This document shows positions 43,987 to 53,574 of a stretch of 64,000 nucleotides of DNA, one piece after another. This stretch comes from Xylanimonas protaetiae. GTDB taxonomy: Bacteria > Actinomycetota > Actinomycetes > Actinomycetales > Cellulomonadaceae. The stretch lies in the NCBI RefSeq assembly GCF_004135385.1, contig NZ_CP035493.1, positions 2,232,001 to 2,296,000 on the forward strand. The letters run 5' to 3'. How positions within the stretch are numbered: the first letter of the stretch is position 1; every line of letters starts with the position of its first letter. Both the position numbers and the translations under genes were made by a program. A model generated the notes under the pieces. The model was not told the origin of the DNA. It saw nothing but the letters and a program-made list of their open reading frames with translations, and ran no database searches.

Positions 43987-45474
43987 ATGGTGCCACGGAG
44001 AAGAGGTCTCGTCCGGGCGGCCGTGGCCGCCGCGCTGGTCGTCGTGCTCGGGCTCGGCGCCGCGTCGTCGGCCACCGCCGACGACATCGACGACCGCCTC
44101 GCCGCCGCGCAGCGCAACGCGCAGCAGCGCAAGAAGGAGCGCTCGGCGCTCGAGGCGGGCCTCGAGGACACCGACGCCCAGCTCGCCCAGGCGGTGCTCG
44201 ACCTCGACGACGTCGAGTCGCGGCTCCCCGTGGCCCAGGTCGAGCTGGACCGCGCGAACGCGGACCTCGAGAAGGCGCAGCGCGAGGCGGAGATCCTCGC
44301 GGGGCGCCTCTTGGACGCTCAGCGCGAGGAGGGGCAGGTCACGGCGCAGCTCCAGGCCGGCGCCGGCAAGGTCGACGCGGCCCGCGCGGACATCGCGCAG
44401 ATGGCGCGCGAGGCGGCTCGCGGGCAGGGGAACGTCTCGGCGTTCGGGCTCGTCACGGGCGCCCAGTCCACGCAGGACTTCCTGAGCCAGTACGCCGTGT
44501 CGTCGTCGGCGGCCCGCTCGCAGGCCCGCACGCTCACCGCGCTGCAGGACGCCGAGGCGCTGGCCCGCAACCAGGGGGCCCGCCTTCAGGCGGTCCGCGA
44601 GACGATCACCCAGCTCAAGGCGGCCGCCGACCAGAAGGTGGTCGAGGCGGCCGACGCCGCCCAGCGCGCCCAGGAGCGCAAGGCCGAGGTGGAGCACCTC
44701 ATCGCGCAGCAGCAGGCCCTCACCGCGCAGATCGAGGACCAGAAGGAGTCCGCGCTCGCCCAGATCGCGCAGAACGACGCCGACCAGGCGGCCCTCCAGG
44801 CGGACATCAAGAGCCTCCGGAGCGAGCAGGCCGAGCGGGACCGCCGGATCGCGGAGGAACGGCGCAAGGCCGAGGAGGCGCGCAAGGCCGAAGAGGCACG
44901 CAAGGCGGAGGAAGACCGCAAGGCGCAGGAGGCGGCCAACCAGCAGGGCGGCTCGAACGGCGGCAGTTCGAGCGGGACCGGGTCCAGCGGCGGCGGGTCG
45001 AGCAGCGGGGGCGGGTCCACCGGCGGCGGGTCGTCCAGCGGCGGTGGCAGCAAGCCGCCGACCGCGAGCACGTTCCTCGGCTGGCCCACGGCCGCCCCGC
45101 ACGTCACCAGCAGCTACGGCATGCGGTTCCACCCGGTGCTGCAGATCTGGCGCCTGCACGCCGGCACGGACTTCCGCGCGTACTGCGGCACGCCGATCCT
45201 CGCGTCGCAGTCGGGCATCGTGGTGCGCACGGGCTTCAGCTCGGGCGGCGGCAACAACATCATGATCGACCACGGCAGCCACAACGGGCAGAACATCATG
45301 ACCCGCTACCTGCACCTGTCGAGCATCGGCGTGCGCCAAGGGCAGTTCGTCAACCAAGGTCAGGTGATCGGCAGGTCCGGTAACACGGGGACGTCGGCGG
45401 CATGCCACCTGCACTTCGAGGTGCTTGTCAACGGGAGCACCGTGGACCCGATGACGCGGCTTCCTCGCCTCTGA
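43987..45474 (+). CDS. Coiled-coil M23 family murein hydrolase, second copy
   Basis: This 495-residue paralogue of the preceding gene has a signal peptide ending SSATADD, a coiled coil (~37-315) with shared blocks such as [12 protein letters not shown] and [25 protein letters not shown], a Lys/Glu-Ala repeat ([14 protein letters not shown]), a Ser/Gly linker longer than in the first copy (~320-360) and an M23 domain with [16 protein letters not shown] and [11 protein letters not shown]. The ATG is preceded by GAGGGGC. The Lys/Glu repeat and long linker are the main differences, suggesting divergence after tandem duplication. Confidence 0.93.
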   Translation: MVPRRRGLVRAAVAAALVVVLGLGAASSATADDIDDRLAAAQRNAQQRKKERSALEAGLEDTDAQLAQAVLDLDDVESRLPVAQVELDRANADLEKAQREAEILAGRLLDAQREEGQVTAQLQAGAGKVDAARADIAQMAREAARGQGNVSAFGLVTGAQSTQDFLSQYAVSSSAARSQARTLTALQDAEALARNQGARLQAVRETITQLKAAADQKVVEAADAAQRAQERKAEVEHLIAQQQALTAQIEDQKESALAQIAQNDADQAALQADIKSLRSEQAERDRRIAEERRKAEEARKAEEARKAEEDRKAQEAANQQGGSNGGSSSGTGSSGGGSSSGGGSTGGGSSSGGGSKPPTASTFLGWPTAAPHVTSSYGMRFHPVLQIWRLHAGTDFRAYCGTPILASQSGIVVRTGFSSGGGNNIMIDHGSHNGQNIMTRYLHLSSIGVRQGQFVNQGQVIGRSGNTGTSAACHLHFEVLVNGSTVDPMTRLPRL

Positions 45475-45583
45475 CGCCGGGGCGGCGCGTGTCACGCCCT
45501 CGGATGCGTCCCGTGCCGAAAAGGCGCAGACCGACACTGCTCGCCCCCGTATCCTGGGAGGCCGACCGGATGAAGGAGCAGTC

Positions 45584-46114
45584 GTGGCGAAGGGCGCACC
45601 CAAGCAGGTGGCTGAGGCCTGGGCGAAGCCGAAGCCCAAGGTCGAGAAGGGTCCCGTGCGCACGCTCGTGGCCAACAACAAGAAGGCGCGCCACGACTAC
45701 GTGATCGAGGACGTCCTCGAGGCGGGCGTCGTGCTGTCCGGCACGGAGGTCAAGGCGCTGCGCATGGGCCGCGCGTCGCTCGTCGACGGGTTCGTGCTCA
45801 TCGACCGGGGCGAGGCGTGGCTCGAGGGCGTGCACATCCCCGAGTACTTCCAGGGCACGTGGAACAACCACGCGCCGCGCCGCAAGCGCAAGCTGCTTCT
45901 CCACAAGGACGAGATCGTGCGCCTGAGCCACAAGGTCCAGGAGAAGGGGCACACCATCGTGCCGCTCCAGCTGTACTTCCTGGACGGCCGCGCCAAGGTG
46001 GAGATCGCCCTGGCGCGAGGCAAGAAGGAGTACGACAAGCGGCAGACCCTGCGCGAGCAGCAGGACATGCGTGAGGCGAACCGCGCCATGCGCCAGCGCG
46101 AGATGCTGTCCTGA
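45584..46114 (+). CDS. smpB: SsrA-binding protein SmpB
   Basis: The 176-residue SmpB starts at a GTG. Motifs are [32 protein letters not shown], the conserved [33 protein letters not shown], and the C-terminal tail [18 protein letters not shown], which becomes helical in the mRNA channel. It is about 15-20 residues longer than usual because of a Lys/Ala-rich N-terminal extension. It binds tmRNA, whose gene follows 72 bp downstream, to rescue stalled ribosomes. Confidence 0.97.
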   Translation: MAKGAPKQVAEAWAKPKPKVEKGPVRTLVANNKKARHDYVIEDVLEAGVVLSGTEVKALRMGRASLVDGFVLIDRGEAWLEGVHIPEYFQGTWNNHAPRRKRKLLLHKDEIVRLSHKVQEKGHTIVPLQLYFLDGRAKVEIALARGKKEYDKRQTLREQQDMREANRAMRQREMLS

Positions 46115-46186
46115 GGGCGACTCGAGGAATACCGTCGCCACGGCCCGCGTTGGCCCGGTAGACTGCAAGTCTTGACAACTGCACAT

Positions 46187-46555
46187 GGGGCTGATCGGTT
46201 TCGACGGTGGTCGTGCTTCGAGGAGAAGCGGGCCGAGGACGCAGGCTTATCTCGTGAACGATGCCTGCAAACCTATAGTTGCCGATAACACGCGCAACGA
46301 CTTCGCCCTCGCCGCCTGAGCGAGCCTCGAAGTCCGTGAGCCCGGGATCGCTCTCGACCCGGTAGCTCGCGTCATCTAGAGAGCTCAGCCGCTGACCTGG
46401 GTCGCTTAGGTCAGCGGGACACCCAAGGCGACTGGGCCCGTCCGCGAAGGAGTCTGTGCCAGCGCGGGGGCCGAGAAACTCCATAACAGACTGCGCCCGG
46501 AGAAGTCCTGGAAAAGCGCCACCGGACCAGGGTTCGATTCCCTGCAGCTCCACCA
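46187..46555 (+). ncRNA. ssrA: tmRNA (SsrA)
   Basis: The 5' end GGGGCTGATCGGTTTCGAC and the 3' end GGTTCGATTCCCTGCAGCTCCACCA form the tRNA-like domain. The tag reading frame at 46281-46319 encodes ADNTRNDFALAA followed by TGA, ending in the protease-recognised ALAA. Pseudoknot-forming GC stretches lie between. CCA is encoded. It lies right after smpB, a normal arrangement, and a strong hairpin terminator follows. Confidence 0.97.
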
Positions 46556-46569
46556 TCAGCGACGTTGTC

Positions 46570-46613
46570 ACGTCGAAGGCGGGCCACCCATGCGGGTGGC
46601 CCGCCTTCGACGT
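46570..46613. terminator. Strong hairpin after ssrA
   Basis: A perfect 20-bp inverted repeat (46570-46589 with 46594-46613; the inner part is GGGCCACCC/GGGTGGCCC) has a 4-nt loop. There is no T tract, as is common in actinobacteria. It separates ssrA from the converging DUF4349 gene and can serve both directions. Confidence 0.88.
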
Positions 46614-46658
46614 TCTCAGGCCTCGTCGTTCTCAGGCCTCGTCGTTCTCAGGCCTCGT
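46611..46658. repeat. Three tandem 16-bp repeats at the end of the DUF4349 gene
   Basis: CGTTCTCAGGCCTCGT occurs three times in perfect tandem. Read on the minus strand each copy contains GACGAGGCCTGA, the last codons and stop of the DUF4349 gene, so the gene end has been duplicated twice downstream. The first copy overlaps the terminator stem by 3 bp. Confidence 0.9.
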
Positions 46659-47625
46659 CGACGGCGTCGCGGGGCCGCTGACCCACGTCGCGTGCCCGCA
46701 CGCGCCGTACCCCGCCGGCGACGCCGCGCCACGCGGCGTACCCGGCGCCCGCCAGCAGCAGCCAGGGGAGCGCGGCACCGACCGCGACGGTGGCGCCGCG
46801 CCCGAAGCCGGCGAGCGCGTGCCACCCGGCCGCGAGCCCGCCCCGGAAGCCGGTCGGGGCCGGCGCGAGCCGGGCGGCGGCGGCCTCGTCGGCGACGACG
46901 TCGACGTCGAGCGTGGACATCGCGACGCGGTCGGACAGGTCGGCGCGCTGGGCCTTCAGGGCGTCGAGGTCGGCCTGCCGGGCCGCGAGCTCCCGCTCGA
47001 CGTCCAGCAGGTCGGCCGTGCTCGCCGCCTGGGACAGGAGCTCGACGAGCCGGGCCGTGGACGTCTCGAGGGCGGCGACGCGGGCGTCGAGGTCGCGGCC
47101 CGTGGCGGTGACGTCCTCCTTCTGGAGGCTGACGTCGACGACGTCGCCCAGGCCGCGCAGCGCGTCGATCGTGGCGTTGACCTGGTCGGCCGGGAGCCGC
47201 AGGGTGACGTGGGCGCCGGCCGGGTCCGTGTCGGTCCCGCGCGTCTCGACGCGCCGCTCGACCCGCCCGCCCGCCTGCTCGGCGAGCGCGGTGACGCGGG
47301 CGACGGCGTCGAGGGGGTCGTCGGCCACGAGCGTCGCGGTGCCCGTGGTGACGACCTCGCGCGCACCGGCCTGGGCGGCGGCAGCAGCCGCCGCGGCGGC
47401 GGTCCCGAGCGCGCTGTCCGCCGGGGCGACGGCGTCGGACCCAGCCTCGGCCGCCCCGTCGTCGTACGCCCACGAGGCGGAGCGGTCGTCGCCGGACAGG
47501 GCCGAGTCGGCCGCCCCGCCTCCCCGGGATCCGGAGCACCCGGCGACGAGGAGGGCGGCGACGGCGAGCACGGCGAGGATGCGGGCACGGCGCGTCGTGG
47601 GCCGCGCGGTGGACGAGGTCGTCAT
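46648..47625 (-). CDS. DUF4349 lipoprotein
   Basis: The 325-residue protein has a lipoprotein signal (LAVAALLVAGCSG, Cys30), an Ala/Asp-rich spacer and a DUF4349 domain: VVTTGTATLVADDPLDAVARVTALAEQAGGRVERR, VTLRLPADQVNATIDALRGLGDVVDVSLQKEDVT, and a coiled-coil stretch RVAALETSTARLVELLSQAASTADLLDVERELAARQADLDALKAQ. A C-terminal membrane helix is near 280-300. The role is unknown; family members are exported envelope proteins. It converges on ssrA. Confidence 0.88.
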   Translation of the reverse strand: MTTSSTARPTTRRARILAVLAVAALLVAGCSGSRGGGAADSALSGDDRSASWAYDDGAAEAGSDAVAPADSALGTAAAAAAAAAQAGAREVVTTGTATLVADDPLDAVARVTALAEQAGGRVERRVETRGTDTDPAGAHVTLRLPADQVNATIDALRGLGDVVDVSLQKEDVTATGRDLDARVAALETSTARLVELLSQAASTADLLDVERELAARQADLDALKAQRADLSDRVAMSTLDVDVVADEAAAARLAPAPTGFRGGLAAGWHALAGFGRGATVAVGAALPWLLLAGAGYAAWRGVAGGVRRVRARDVGQRPRDAVDEA

Positions 47626-47759
47626 ACCCGACCTATGTCGGCCAGGGGCCAGATCCCGGCACCCGCGGAGGTCACCGTTGCATCACGGTGCGTCCGTGGC
47701 CGCGGGGCCAGCGTCAACGAGCAGGCCGCACGCCCTGACGTGGCGTGAGAATCGCTGGC

Positions 47760-48920
47760 ATGACGTTCTCGCAGCTGTCCGTCATCGGGCTGGTCGCGCT
47801 GCTCGGGCCCGCCCTCGCCTACCGCCAGGGCTGGCACCTGCCCGTGGTGCTGGGCGAGCTCGTCGCCGGCGTCGTCGTCGGGCGCACCGGGTTCGGCTGG
47901 GTCGACCCCGGCGAGCCCGTGCTCGCCTTCCTCGCGGACATCGGGTTCGCGCTCGTGATGTTCGTCGTCGGCACGCACGTGCCCCTGCGCGACCCCGCGC
48001 TGCGCCCGGCGCTGCGGTCCGGGCTGCTGCGGGCGCTCGTCGTCGGGGCGGTCGCCGCGGCGCTCGGCGTCGGGATCGCGGCCGTGGCCGGGACGGGTCA
48101 CGCCCCGCTCTACGCGGTGCTCATGGCGTCCTCGTCGGCGGCGCTCATCCTGCCGGTCATCGACGGGCTGGGGCTGGGCGGGCCGCACGTCGTCGGGCTG
48201 CTCCCGCAGGTGGCGATCGCGGACGCCCTGTGCATCGTGGCGCTGCCGCTCGTCGTCGACCCCGTGCACGCGCCGCGCGCGGCGGCCGGGGCGGCTGCGG
48301 TCGTCGCGGCGGCGGCCGTCGTCGGGGTCGTCTACTGGCGGCTGGAGGAGCGGGGCGTCCGCCGGCGCGTGCACCGCGTCTCCGAGCAGCGGCTGTTTGC
48401 CGTCGAGCTGCGCGTGCAGCTCGTCGTGCTCGCGGCCCTGGCCGCGCTCGCGGTGGCGATGCACGTGTCGGTCATGCTGGCCGGGTTCGCGTTCGGGCTC
48501 GCCGTCAAGGCCGTGGGGGAGCCGCGGCGGCTCGCCAACCAGCTCTTCGCGCTGACCGACGGGTTCCTCGGGCCGCTGTTCTTCGTGTGGCTGGGCGCGA
48601 GCCTGGACCTGCGGGAGTTCGGCACCCACCCCCGGATGGTCCTGCTCGGCGTCGCCCTGGGCCTCGGCGCGGCGGTCGCGCACCTGGCCGGGCGGCTGCT
48701 GCGGCAGCCGGCGTCGCTCGGGCTGCTCGCCGCCGCCCAGCTCGGCGTCCCCGTGTCCGCGGCGACCGTCGGCACGCAGCTCGGCGTGCTGCGGCCCGGC
48801 GAGGCGGCCGCCTTCATGCTCGGCGCCCTCGTGACGATCGGCGTCGCCGTCGCCGGGGGAGGGCTCGCGGCGCGGGCCGGGATGCTCGCCCGGCGCACGC
48901 CGGAACCGCACGCCGCATAG
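47760..48920 (+). CDS. CPA2-type monovalent cation/H+ antiporter
   Basis: A 386-residue membrane protein has about 11-12 hydrophobic segments in the Na+/H+ exchanger (KefB-like) pattern: PVVLGELVAGVVVGRTGFGW near the N-terminus, GFALVMFVVGTHVPLRD, SSSAALILPVIDGLGL and GPLFFVWLGASLDLREFG. The NhaA-type double Asp is not evident. It lacks a C-terminal TrkA domain. The ATG at 47760 gives a membrane protein start MTFSQLSVIG; a GTG at 47745 is also possible. It stands alone, divergent from the DUF4349 gene. The ion is unknown. Confidence 0.83.
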   Translation: MTFSQLSVIGLVALLGPALAYRQGWHLPVVLGELVAGVVVGRTGFGWVDPGEPVLAFLADIGFALVMFVVGTHVPLRDPALRPALRSGLLRALVVGAVAAALGVGIAAVAGTGHAPLYAVLMASSSAALILPVIDGLGLGGPHVVGLLPQVAIADALCIVALPLVVDPVHAPRAAAGAAAVVAAAAVVGVVYWRLEERGVRRRVHRVSEQRLFAVELRVQLVVLAALAALAVAMHVSVMLAGFAFGLAVKAVGEPRRLANQLFALTDGFLGPLFFVWLGASLDLREFGTHPRMVLLGVALGLGAAVAHLAGRLLRQPASLGLLAAAQLGVPVSAATVGTQLGVLRPGEAAAFMLGALVTIGVAVAGGGLAARAGMLARRTPEPHAA

Positions 48921-49060
48921 GGGTGCGGCGACGAGCGCCGGTGACGCGGGCACACGCTCCCGGGCCCGCACGGCGACCGTCGTGCTGACCGCGGACGTGC
49001 CCTGACGTCACGATTCGGTCACAACCGCGCGGGCCGTGCCAGGACCGTAGACGCGAACTC

Positions 49061-49079
49061 GTTAAGACGCTTTACTAAC
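49061..49079. promoter_or_regulatory. NagC/ROK-type operator candidate
   Basis: GTTAAGACGCTTTACTAAC is an imperfect dyad with GTTA and TAAC ends and a TTTACTAA half, like operators of ROK regulators. It ends 4 bp before the ROK regulator's ATG, so it probably mediates autoregulation. No similar site is visible before the substrate-binding protein gene. Confidence 0.5.
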
Positions 49080-49083
49080 AAAC

Positions 49084-50238
49084 ATGTCCTCGTCGACCAG
49101 TGCCGGCGCCTCGAGGCGGGCCCTCGGGTCCGGTCTGCGCGCCACGGCCAAGGTGCTCCCGGAGCACACCCGCGCGCACAACCGCGCGATGGTGCTCCAG
49201 CACCTGTTCCACGAGGGCCCCACGTCCCGGGCCGACCTCGCGCGGGCCACCTCCCTCACGCGCGTCACCGTCTCGGACCTCATCAACGTGCTCATGGCCG
49301 AGGGCCTCGTGGAGGAGCTCGGCGTCCAGCGCGGCCGCGGCGTCGGCAAGCCCGCCATCCTCGTCGGGATGCGCACCGACGCCTACCAGATCGTCGCCGT
49401 CGACCTCTCGGACGACACCGTCATGCGCGGCGCCGTCCTCACCCTCACGGGCGAGGCCGTCGTGCGCCGCTCGCTCGCCGTCGACGACCGCACCGGCGAC
49501 GAGCTCGTCGCCCTCATCGCGCGCTTCGCCCGGCGGCTCGTGGCCGCCGCGACGCAGCCCGTCATCGGCGTCGGCATCGGCGCCCCCGGCGTCATCGACG
49601 AGGACGGCCGCGTGCACGAGGCCCCCAACCGCCGGTGGACCGACCTGCCGCTCGCCGCGATCCTCTCGGACCGCCTGGGCCTGCCCGTCCAGGTCGCCAA
49701 CGACGCCGACGTCGCCGCGCTGGGGGAGTACACCTACGGCGGCGCCTCCGACTCGCTGCTCGTGCTGACCGTCGGGCAGGGCGTCGGCGCCGGCCTCGTC
49801 GTCGACGGGGCCCGCGTGCACGGCCGCAACAGCGCCGCGGGCGAGCTCGGCCACGTCACCGTCGTCGACGACGGCGACGCGTGCGCCTGCGGGCGCCGCG
49901 GCTGCCTCGAGACCCTGCTCTCCGCGCCCAACCTGCGCCGCGCCGTCGACGGGCTCGACCGCGCGGCCGCCGACGCCGTCCTCGCGCGCGTCGGGCGCGT
50001 CCTCGGGACCACGCTCGCCCCCGTGGTCTCCGCCCTGAACCTCGGCGAGGTGCTGCTGTCCGGCCCCGCCGACCTGCTCGACGGCGCCCTGCGCGAAGCA
50101 GCGCAGGCGACCGTCGCCGAGCGGACCATGCCCGCCGTCAGCGCAGGGCTGCGGCTGCGGATGGCGACCCTGGACGAGGACGTGGTGCTCGCGGGCGCCG
50201 CCGTCCTCGTGCTGGGAGCCCAGCTGGGGGTGTCATGA
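49084..50238 (+). CDS. ROK-family transcriptional regulator (NagC/XylR type)
   Basis: A 384-residue protein has an N-terminal winged helix (LPEHTRAHNRAMVLQHLFHEGPTSRADLARATSLTRVTVSDLI) and a ROK domain (VIGVGIGAPGVIDEDG, NDADVAALGEYTYGG, GELGHVTVVDDG, zinc-binding CACGRRGCLE). The ATP-binding DxGxT motif of ROK kinases reads VDLSDDTV here, so it is a sensor and not a kinase. No ribosome binding site is visible before the ATG. It heads an operon-like run of sugar transporter and amino-sugar genes and should repress it in the absence of sugar. Confidence 0.92.
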   Translation: MSSSTSAGASRRALGSGLRATAKVLPEHTRAHNRAMVLQHLFHEGPTSRADLARATSLTRVTVSDLINVLMAEGLVEELGVQRGRGVGKPAILVGMRTDAYQIVAVDLSDDTVMRGAVLTLTGEAVVRRSLAVDDRTGDELVALIARFARRLVAAATQPVIGVGIGAPGVIDEDGRVHEAPNRRWTDLPLAAILSDRLGLPVQVANDADVAALGEYTYGGASDSLLVLTVGQGVGAGLVVDGARVHGRNSAAGELGHVTVVDDGDACACGRRGCLETLLSAPNLRRAVDGLDRAAADAVLARVGRVLGTTLAPVVSALNLGEVLLSGPADLLDGALREAAQATVAERTMPAVSAGLRLRMATLDEDVVLAGAAVLVLGAQLGVS

Positions 50239-50321
50239 ACCCAGCCGCACCGTAGAAGCACGTCTGCGAGTCCCCACCCACCGACGACATCACTGTCGAT
50301 GCATCAGCGGAAGGAACACCA

Positions 50322-51665
50322 GTGAAGAGGAACCGCCTCGTCGCCACGACCGTGGCCTCGACCATCACCCTGGCGCTCGCGCTCAGCGCGTGCGGCGGCG
50401 GAGGCACCGGCGACGGCGCCTCGCCGGAGCCGGACGACACCGCGAGCGGCGCGGCGGAGGCCGGCGACATCACCCTCTGGGTCAACGGCGCCGACACCCC
50501 CGACGAGCTGCGCGAGTGGCTCAAGACGACGTTCGAGGAGCAGAACCCGGGCTCGACCCTCACGATCGAGGAGCAGTCCTGGACCGACCTGGTCCCGAAG
50601 ATCACGACGGCGCTGGCCGACCCGGCCAACGCCCCCGACGTCGTCGAGATCGGCAACACGCAGGCGCCGACCTTCACGTCCGTCGGCGCGTTCAAGGAGA
50701 TCTCGCCGGCGCTCTTCGAGGAGCTGGGCGGCGACAAGCTGCTCCCGTCGTTCGTCGCCGCGGGCGACTACGACGGCAAGCACTTCGCCCTGCCGTACTA
50801 CTTCGGCTCGCGCTACGTGTTCTACCGCAAGGACATGTGGACGGCCGCCGGCCTCGAGGTCCCCAAGACGCTCGCGGAGTTCTCCGAGTCGGTCAAGAAG
50901 CTGCGCACCGACACGGTGTCCGGCTTCGCCATCGGCGGCCAGGACTGGCGCAACGGCATCTCCTGGGTCTTCGCCAACGGCGGCAAGCTCGCCACGGTCG
51001 ACGGCACCGAGTGGACCTCCACGCTCTCCGACCCGAACACCATCAAGGGTCTCGAGATGTGGCAGGACATGTTCAAGGGCGCGTCGAACCTGCCGACCAC
51101 GCGCAAGGACGACGCCTACTGGGACTTCATCAACGACGCCCCGGACGGCACCCCCGCGACCGGCGCCACCATCATGGCCCCGGGCTGGGCCCGCTGGTCG
51201 ATCGGTGACATGACCACGAACGACAAGGGCGAGGCCGTCCGCGACGGCATGAAGGACGACACCAAGTTCGACATCTTCGCCCTGCCGGGCGTCGACGGCG
51301 GCGTCGCCCCCGTCTTCGCCGGTGGCTCGAACATCGCGATCGCCGCGAACTCGCAGCACCCGAAGCTCGCGGAGAACCTGCTGCGCATCATCTTCTCGTC
51401 CGACTACCAGAAGATGCTCGGCGGTGCGGGCCTCGGCCCGGCCAACTCGGACTACGTGTCCTCGCTCGGCGACGACAAGTTCGCCCAGACGCTCATCGAG
51501 ACCGCCCAGGCCTCGCAGCTCACCCCGGCCGCCCCCGGCTGGGCCGCCGTCGAGGGTGCCAACGTGCTCGAGGAGCTCTTCCAGAAGATCGCCGAGGGCG
51601 GTGACGTCACGGCGCTCGCGAAGGAGTACGACGCCAAGATCACGCCCATGCTGAACGGCCAGTGA
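50322..51665 (+). CDS. Sugar ABC transporter substrate-binding lipoprotein
   Basis: A 447-residue protein starts at a GTG with a GGAAGGA ribosome binding site. It has a lipoprotein signal (TLALALSACGGGG, Cys24) and the fold of family 1 extracellular solute-binding proteins: DITLWVNGADTP, EEQSWTDLVPKITTALADPANAPDVVEIGNTQ, PYYFGSRYVFYRKDMWTAAGL, GWARWSIGDM and FAGGSNIAIAANSQHPKLA. Together with nagB and a ROK kinase in the same operon it resembles NgcE-type binders of GlcNAc or chitobiose. The substrate is inferred from context. Confidence 0.92.
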   Translation: MKRNRLVATTVASTITLALALSACGGGGTGDGASPEPDDTASGAAEAGDITLWVNGADTPDELREWLKTTFEEQNPGSTLTIEEQSWTDLVPKITTALADPANAPDVVEIGNTQAPTFTSVGAFKEISPALFEELGGDKLLPSFVAAGDYDGKHFALPYYFGSRYVFYRKDMWTAAGLEVPKTLAEFSESVKKLRTDTVSGFAIGGQDWRNGISWVFANGGKLATVDGTEWTSTLSDPNTIKGLEMWQDMFKGASNLPTTRKDDAYWDFINDAPDGTPATGATIMAPGWARWSIGDMTTNDKGEAVRDGMKDDTKFDIFALPGVDGGVAPVFAGGSNIAIAANSQHPKLAENLLRIIFSSDYQKMLGGAGLGPANSDYVSSLGDDKFAQTLIETAQASQLTPAAPGWAAVEGANVLEELFQKIAEGGDVTALAKEYDAKITPMLNGQ

Positions 51666-51741
51666 CCCCCGCCCAGGGTGCGGGGCGGCGACCCCGCCCC
51701 GCACCCTGGGAGACACCCGGCCGGACCGCAAAGGAGCTCCC

Positions 51742-52671
51742 ATGGCCACCACCCCCGTGCTCGGTGCCCCCGTCGTGCGGCAGCGCCGCAAGCCCGTCGC
51801 CCCGTACCTGCTGCTGATCCCCGCCGTCGCCGTCCTGCTGCTCGGCCTCGGCTACCCCGTCTACTGGCAGGTCGTCACGTCCTTCCAGGAGTTCGGGCTC
51901 AAGCAGCAGTTCGGCCAGCCGCCGACGTTCGCCGGCCTGGACAACTACGCCCGCATCTTCGCCGACGACACCGCGTTCGCCGTCGTCGTCCGCTCCGTCA
52001 TCTTCTGCCTCGTCAACGCGGGGCTGACCGTCGCGCTCGGCCTGGCGTTCGCGCTGCTCATGCGCGCGGTCCACGGCTGGGTCAAGGTGGTGATCCAGGT
52101 CGCCCTGCTCCTCGCGTGGGCCACCCCCGTCATCGCCGCCGTCACGGTGTTCCGCTGGCTGTTCAACGAGCAGTTCGGCGTCGTCAACTGGCTGCTCGTG
52201 CGGCTGGGGTTCGACGGGTTCCAGGGGCACGTCTGGACGGCGAGCCCGCTGTCGTTCTTCTTCGTCGCCACCCTGATCATCGTCTGGATGTCGGTGCCGT
52301 TCGTGGCGCTCTCGCTCTTCGCCGGCCTGACGCAGGTCAACGACGAGCTGCTCGAGGCCGCCCGGATCGACGGGGCGAACAAGACCCAGATCCTGTGGCG
52401 CATCATCATGCCGCTCGTGCGGCCCGTGCTCGCGATCGTGCTGCTCCTGCAGATCATCTGGGACCTGCGCGTGTTCGCGCAGATCCGGCTGCTGCAGGAC
52501 GCCGGCGCCCCCATCTCCGAGACCAACCTGCTGGGCAACTTCATCTTCGACCTGGGCATGAACCGCAACAACTTCGGCGGCGCGGCCGCCGTGTCGATCT
52601 TCGTGCTGCTCCTGACGATCGTGCTGTCCGCCCCGTACGTCCGCAGCCTGATGAAGGAGGACGAGGCATGA
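51742..52671 (+). CDS. Sugar ABC transporter permease 1 (MalF type)
   Basis: A 309-residue inner-membrane protein has six predicted helices and the EAA loop ELLEAARIDGANKTQILWRIIMPLVRPVL, typical of MalF-type sugar permeases. The ATG has AAAGGAG seven bases upstream. It follows the binding protein by 76 bp and overlaps the second permease by 4 bp. No ATPase is encoded in the operon, so a shared MsiK-type ATPase elsewhere is expected, as in Streptomyces. Confidence 0.93.
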   Translation: MATTPVLGAPVVRQRRKPVAPYLLLIPAVAVLLLGLGYPVYWQVVTSFQEFGLKQQFGQPPTFAGLDNYARIFADDTAFAVVVRSVIFCLVNAGLTVALGLAFALLMRAVHGWVKVVIQVALLLAWATPVIAAVTVFRWLFNEQFGVVNWLLVRLGFDGFQGHVWTASPLSFFFVATLIIVWMSVPFVALSLFAGLTQVNDELLEAARIDGANKTQILWRIIMPLVRPVLAIVLLLQIIWDLRVFAQIRLLQDAGAPISETNLLGNFIFDLGMNRNNFGGAAAVSIFVLLLTIVLSAPYVRSLMKEDEA

Positions 52672-53573
52672 CCGCCGTCGTGACGCCGCCGGCCACCCAC
52701 GTGTCCGAGCAGGCACCGAGACGCCGCCGGATCACCCCGCGCCGCGTCGGCCGGTGGGGCCTGTCCCTGCTCGGGCTCGTCGTCGCCGTCGTCTGGGCGT
52801 TCCCCGTCTACTGGATGGTGCTGTCGGCGTTCACGCCCAACGCGCTGCTGCGCTCCCCGACGCCCCGGTTCCTGCCCACGAGCGCGACGCTCGGCAGCTT
52901 CCAGCGGCTCCTCGAGGGCGGCAGCTCGTTCTGGCCGGCGCTGCGCATGAGCCTCGCGGTCACGCTGCTGACCGTCGTGGTGGTGCTCTCCTTCGCGTTC
53001 CTCGCAGCGCTGGCCATCAGCCGCTGGCGGTTCCGGGGCCGCAAGTCGTTCATCCTCGCGGTGCTGTTCATCCAGATGCTGCCCGCCGAGGGCCTGTTCA
53101 TCGCCCAGTACAAGATGCTGGCGGGCGCGGGGCTGCTCAACAGCGTCGTCGGCATCTCGATCATCTACACGGCAGCCGTCGTGCCGTTCACCATCTGGAT
53201 GCTGCGCGGGTTCGTCGCCGGGATCCCGGCCGAGCTCGAGGAGGCCGCGATGGTCGACGGGCTCTCCCGCACGCAGGCGTTCCTGCGGATCACCCTGCCG
53301 CTCCTGGCCCCCGGCCTCGTCGCGTCCGGCGTGTACGCGTTCCTCCAGGCGTGGAACGAGTTCACGGTGGCGCTCGTCGCCCTGCCGAAGCAGCAGTCCC
53401 AGACGCTCCCGCTGTGGCTGCGCAGCTTCATGTCGGCCTCCGCCAGCCGTGGCATCGACTGGTCGCAGGTCATGGCGGCGTCGACGCTCATCGCGGTCCC
53501 GGTGATCGTCTTCTTCCTGTTCGTGCAGGGCCGGATGACCAGCGGCCTCGTCTCCGGCGCGGTCAAGGGCTGA
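52668..53573 (+). CDS. Sugar ABC transporter permease 2 (MalG type)
   Basis: A 301-residue permease has a cytoplasmic Arg-rich start, six helices and the EAA loop ELEEAAMVDGLSRTQAFLRITLPLLAPGL. AWNEFTVALVAL near the end is typical of the MalG subunit. The ATG overlaps the stop of permease 1 (ATGA). It partners with permease 1 to form the channel; the kinase gene follows after 1 bp. Confidence 0.93.
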   Translation: MTAVVTPPATHVSEQAPRRRRITPRRVGRWGLSLLGLVVAVVWAFPVYWMVLSAFTPNALLRSPTPRFLPTSATLGSFQRLLEGGSSFWPALRMSLAVTLLTVVVVLSFAFLAALAISRWRFRGRKSFILAVLFIQMLPAEGLFIAQYKMLAGAGLLNSVVGISIIYTAAVVPFTIWMLRGFVAGIPAELEEAAMVDGLSRTQAFLRITLPLLAPGLVASGVYAFLQAWNEFTVALVALPKQQSQTLPLWLRSFMSASASRGIDWSQVMAASTLIAVPVIVFFLFVQGRMTSGLVSGAVKG

Positions 53574-53574
53574 C

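Noticed and set aside
46187-46555. tmRNA gene as an integration site
   Set aside because: The 3' end is intact with no duplicated att sequence or integrase nearby; both islands use protein genes.
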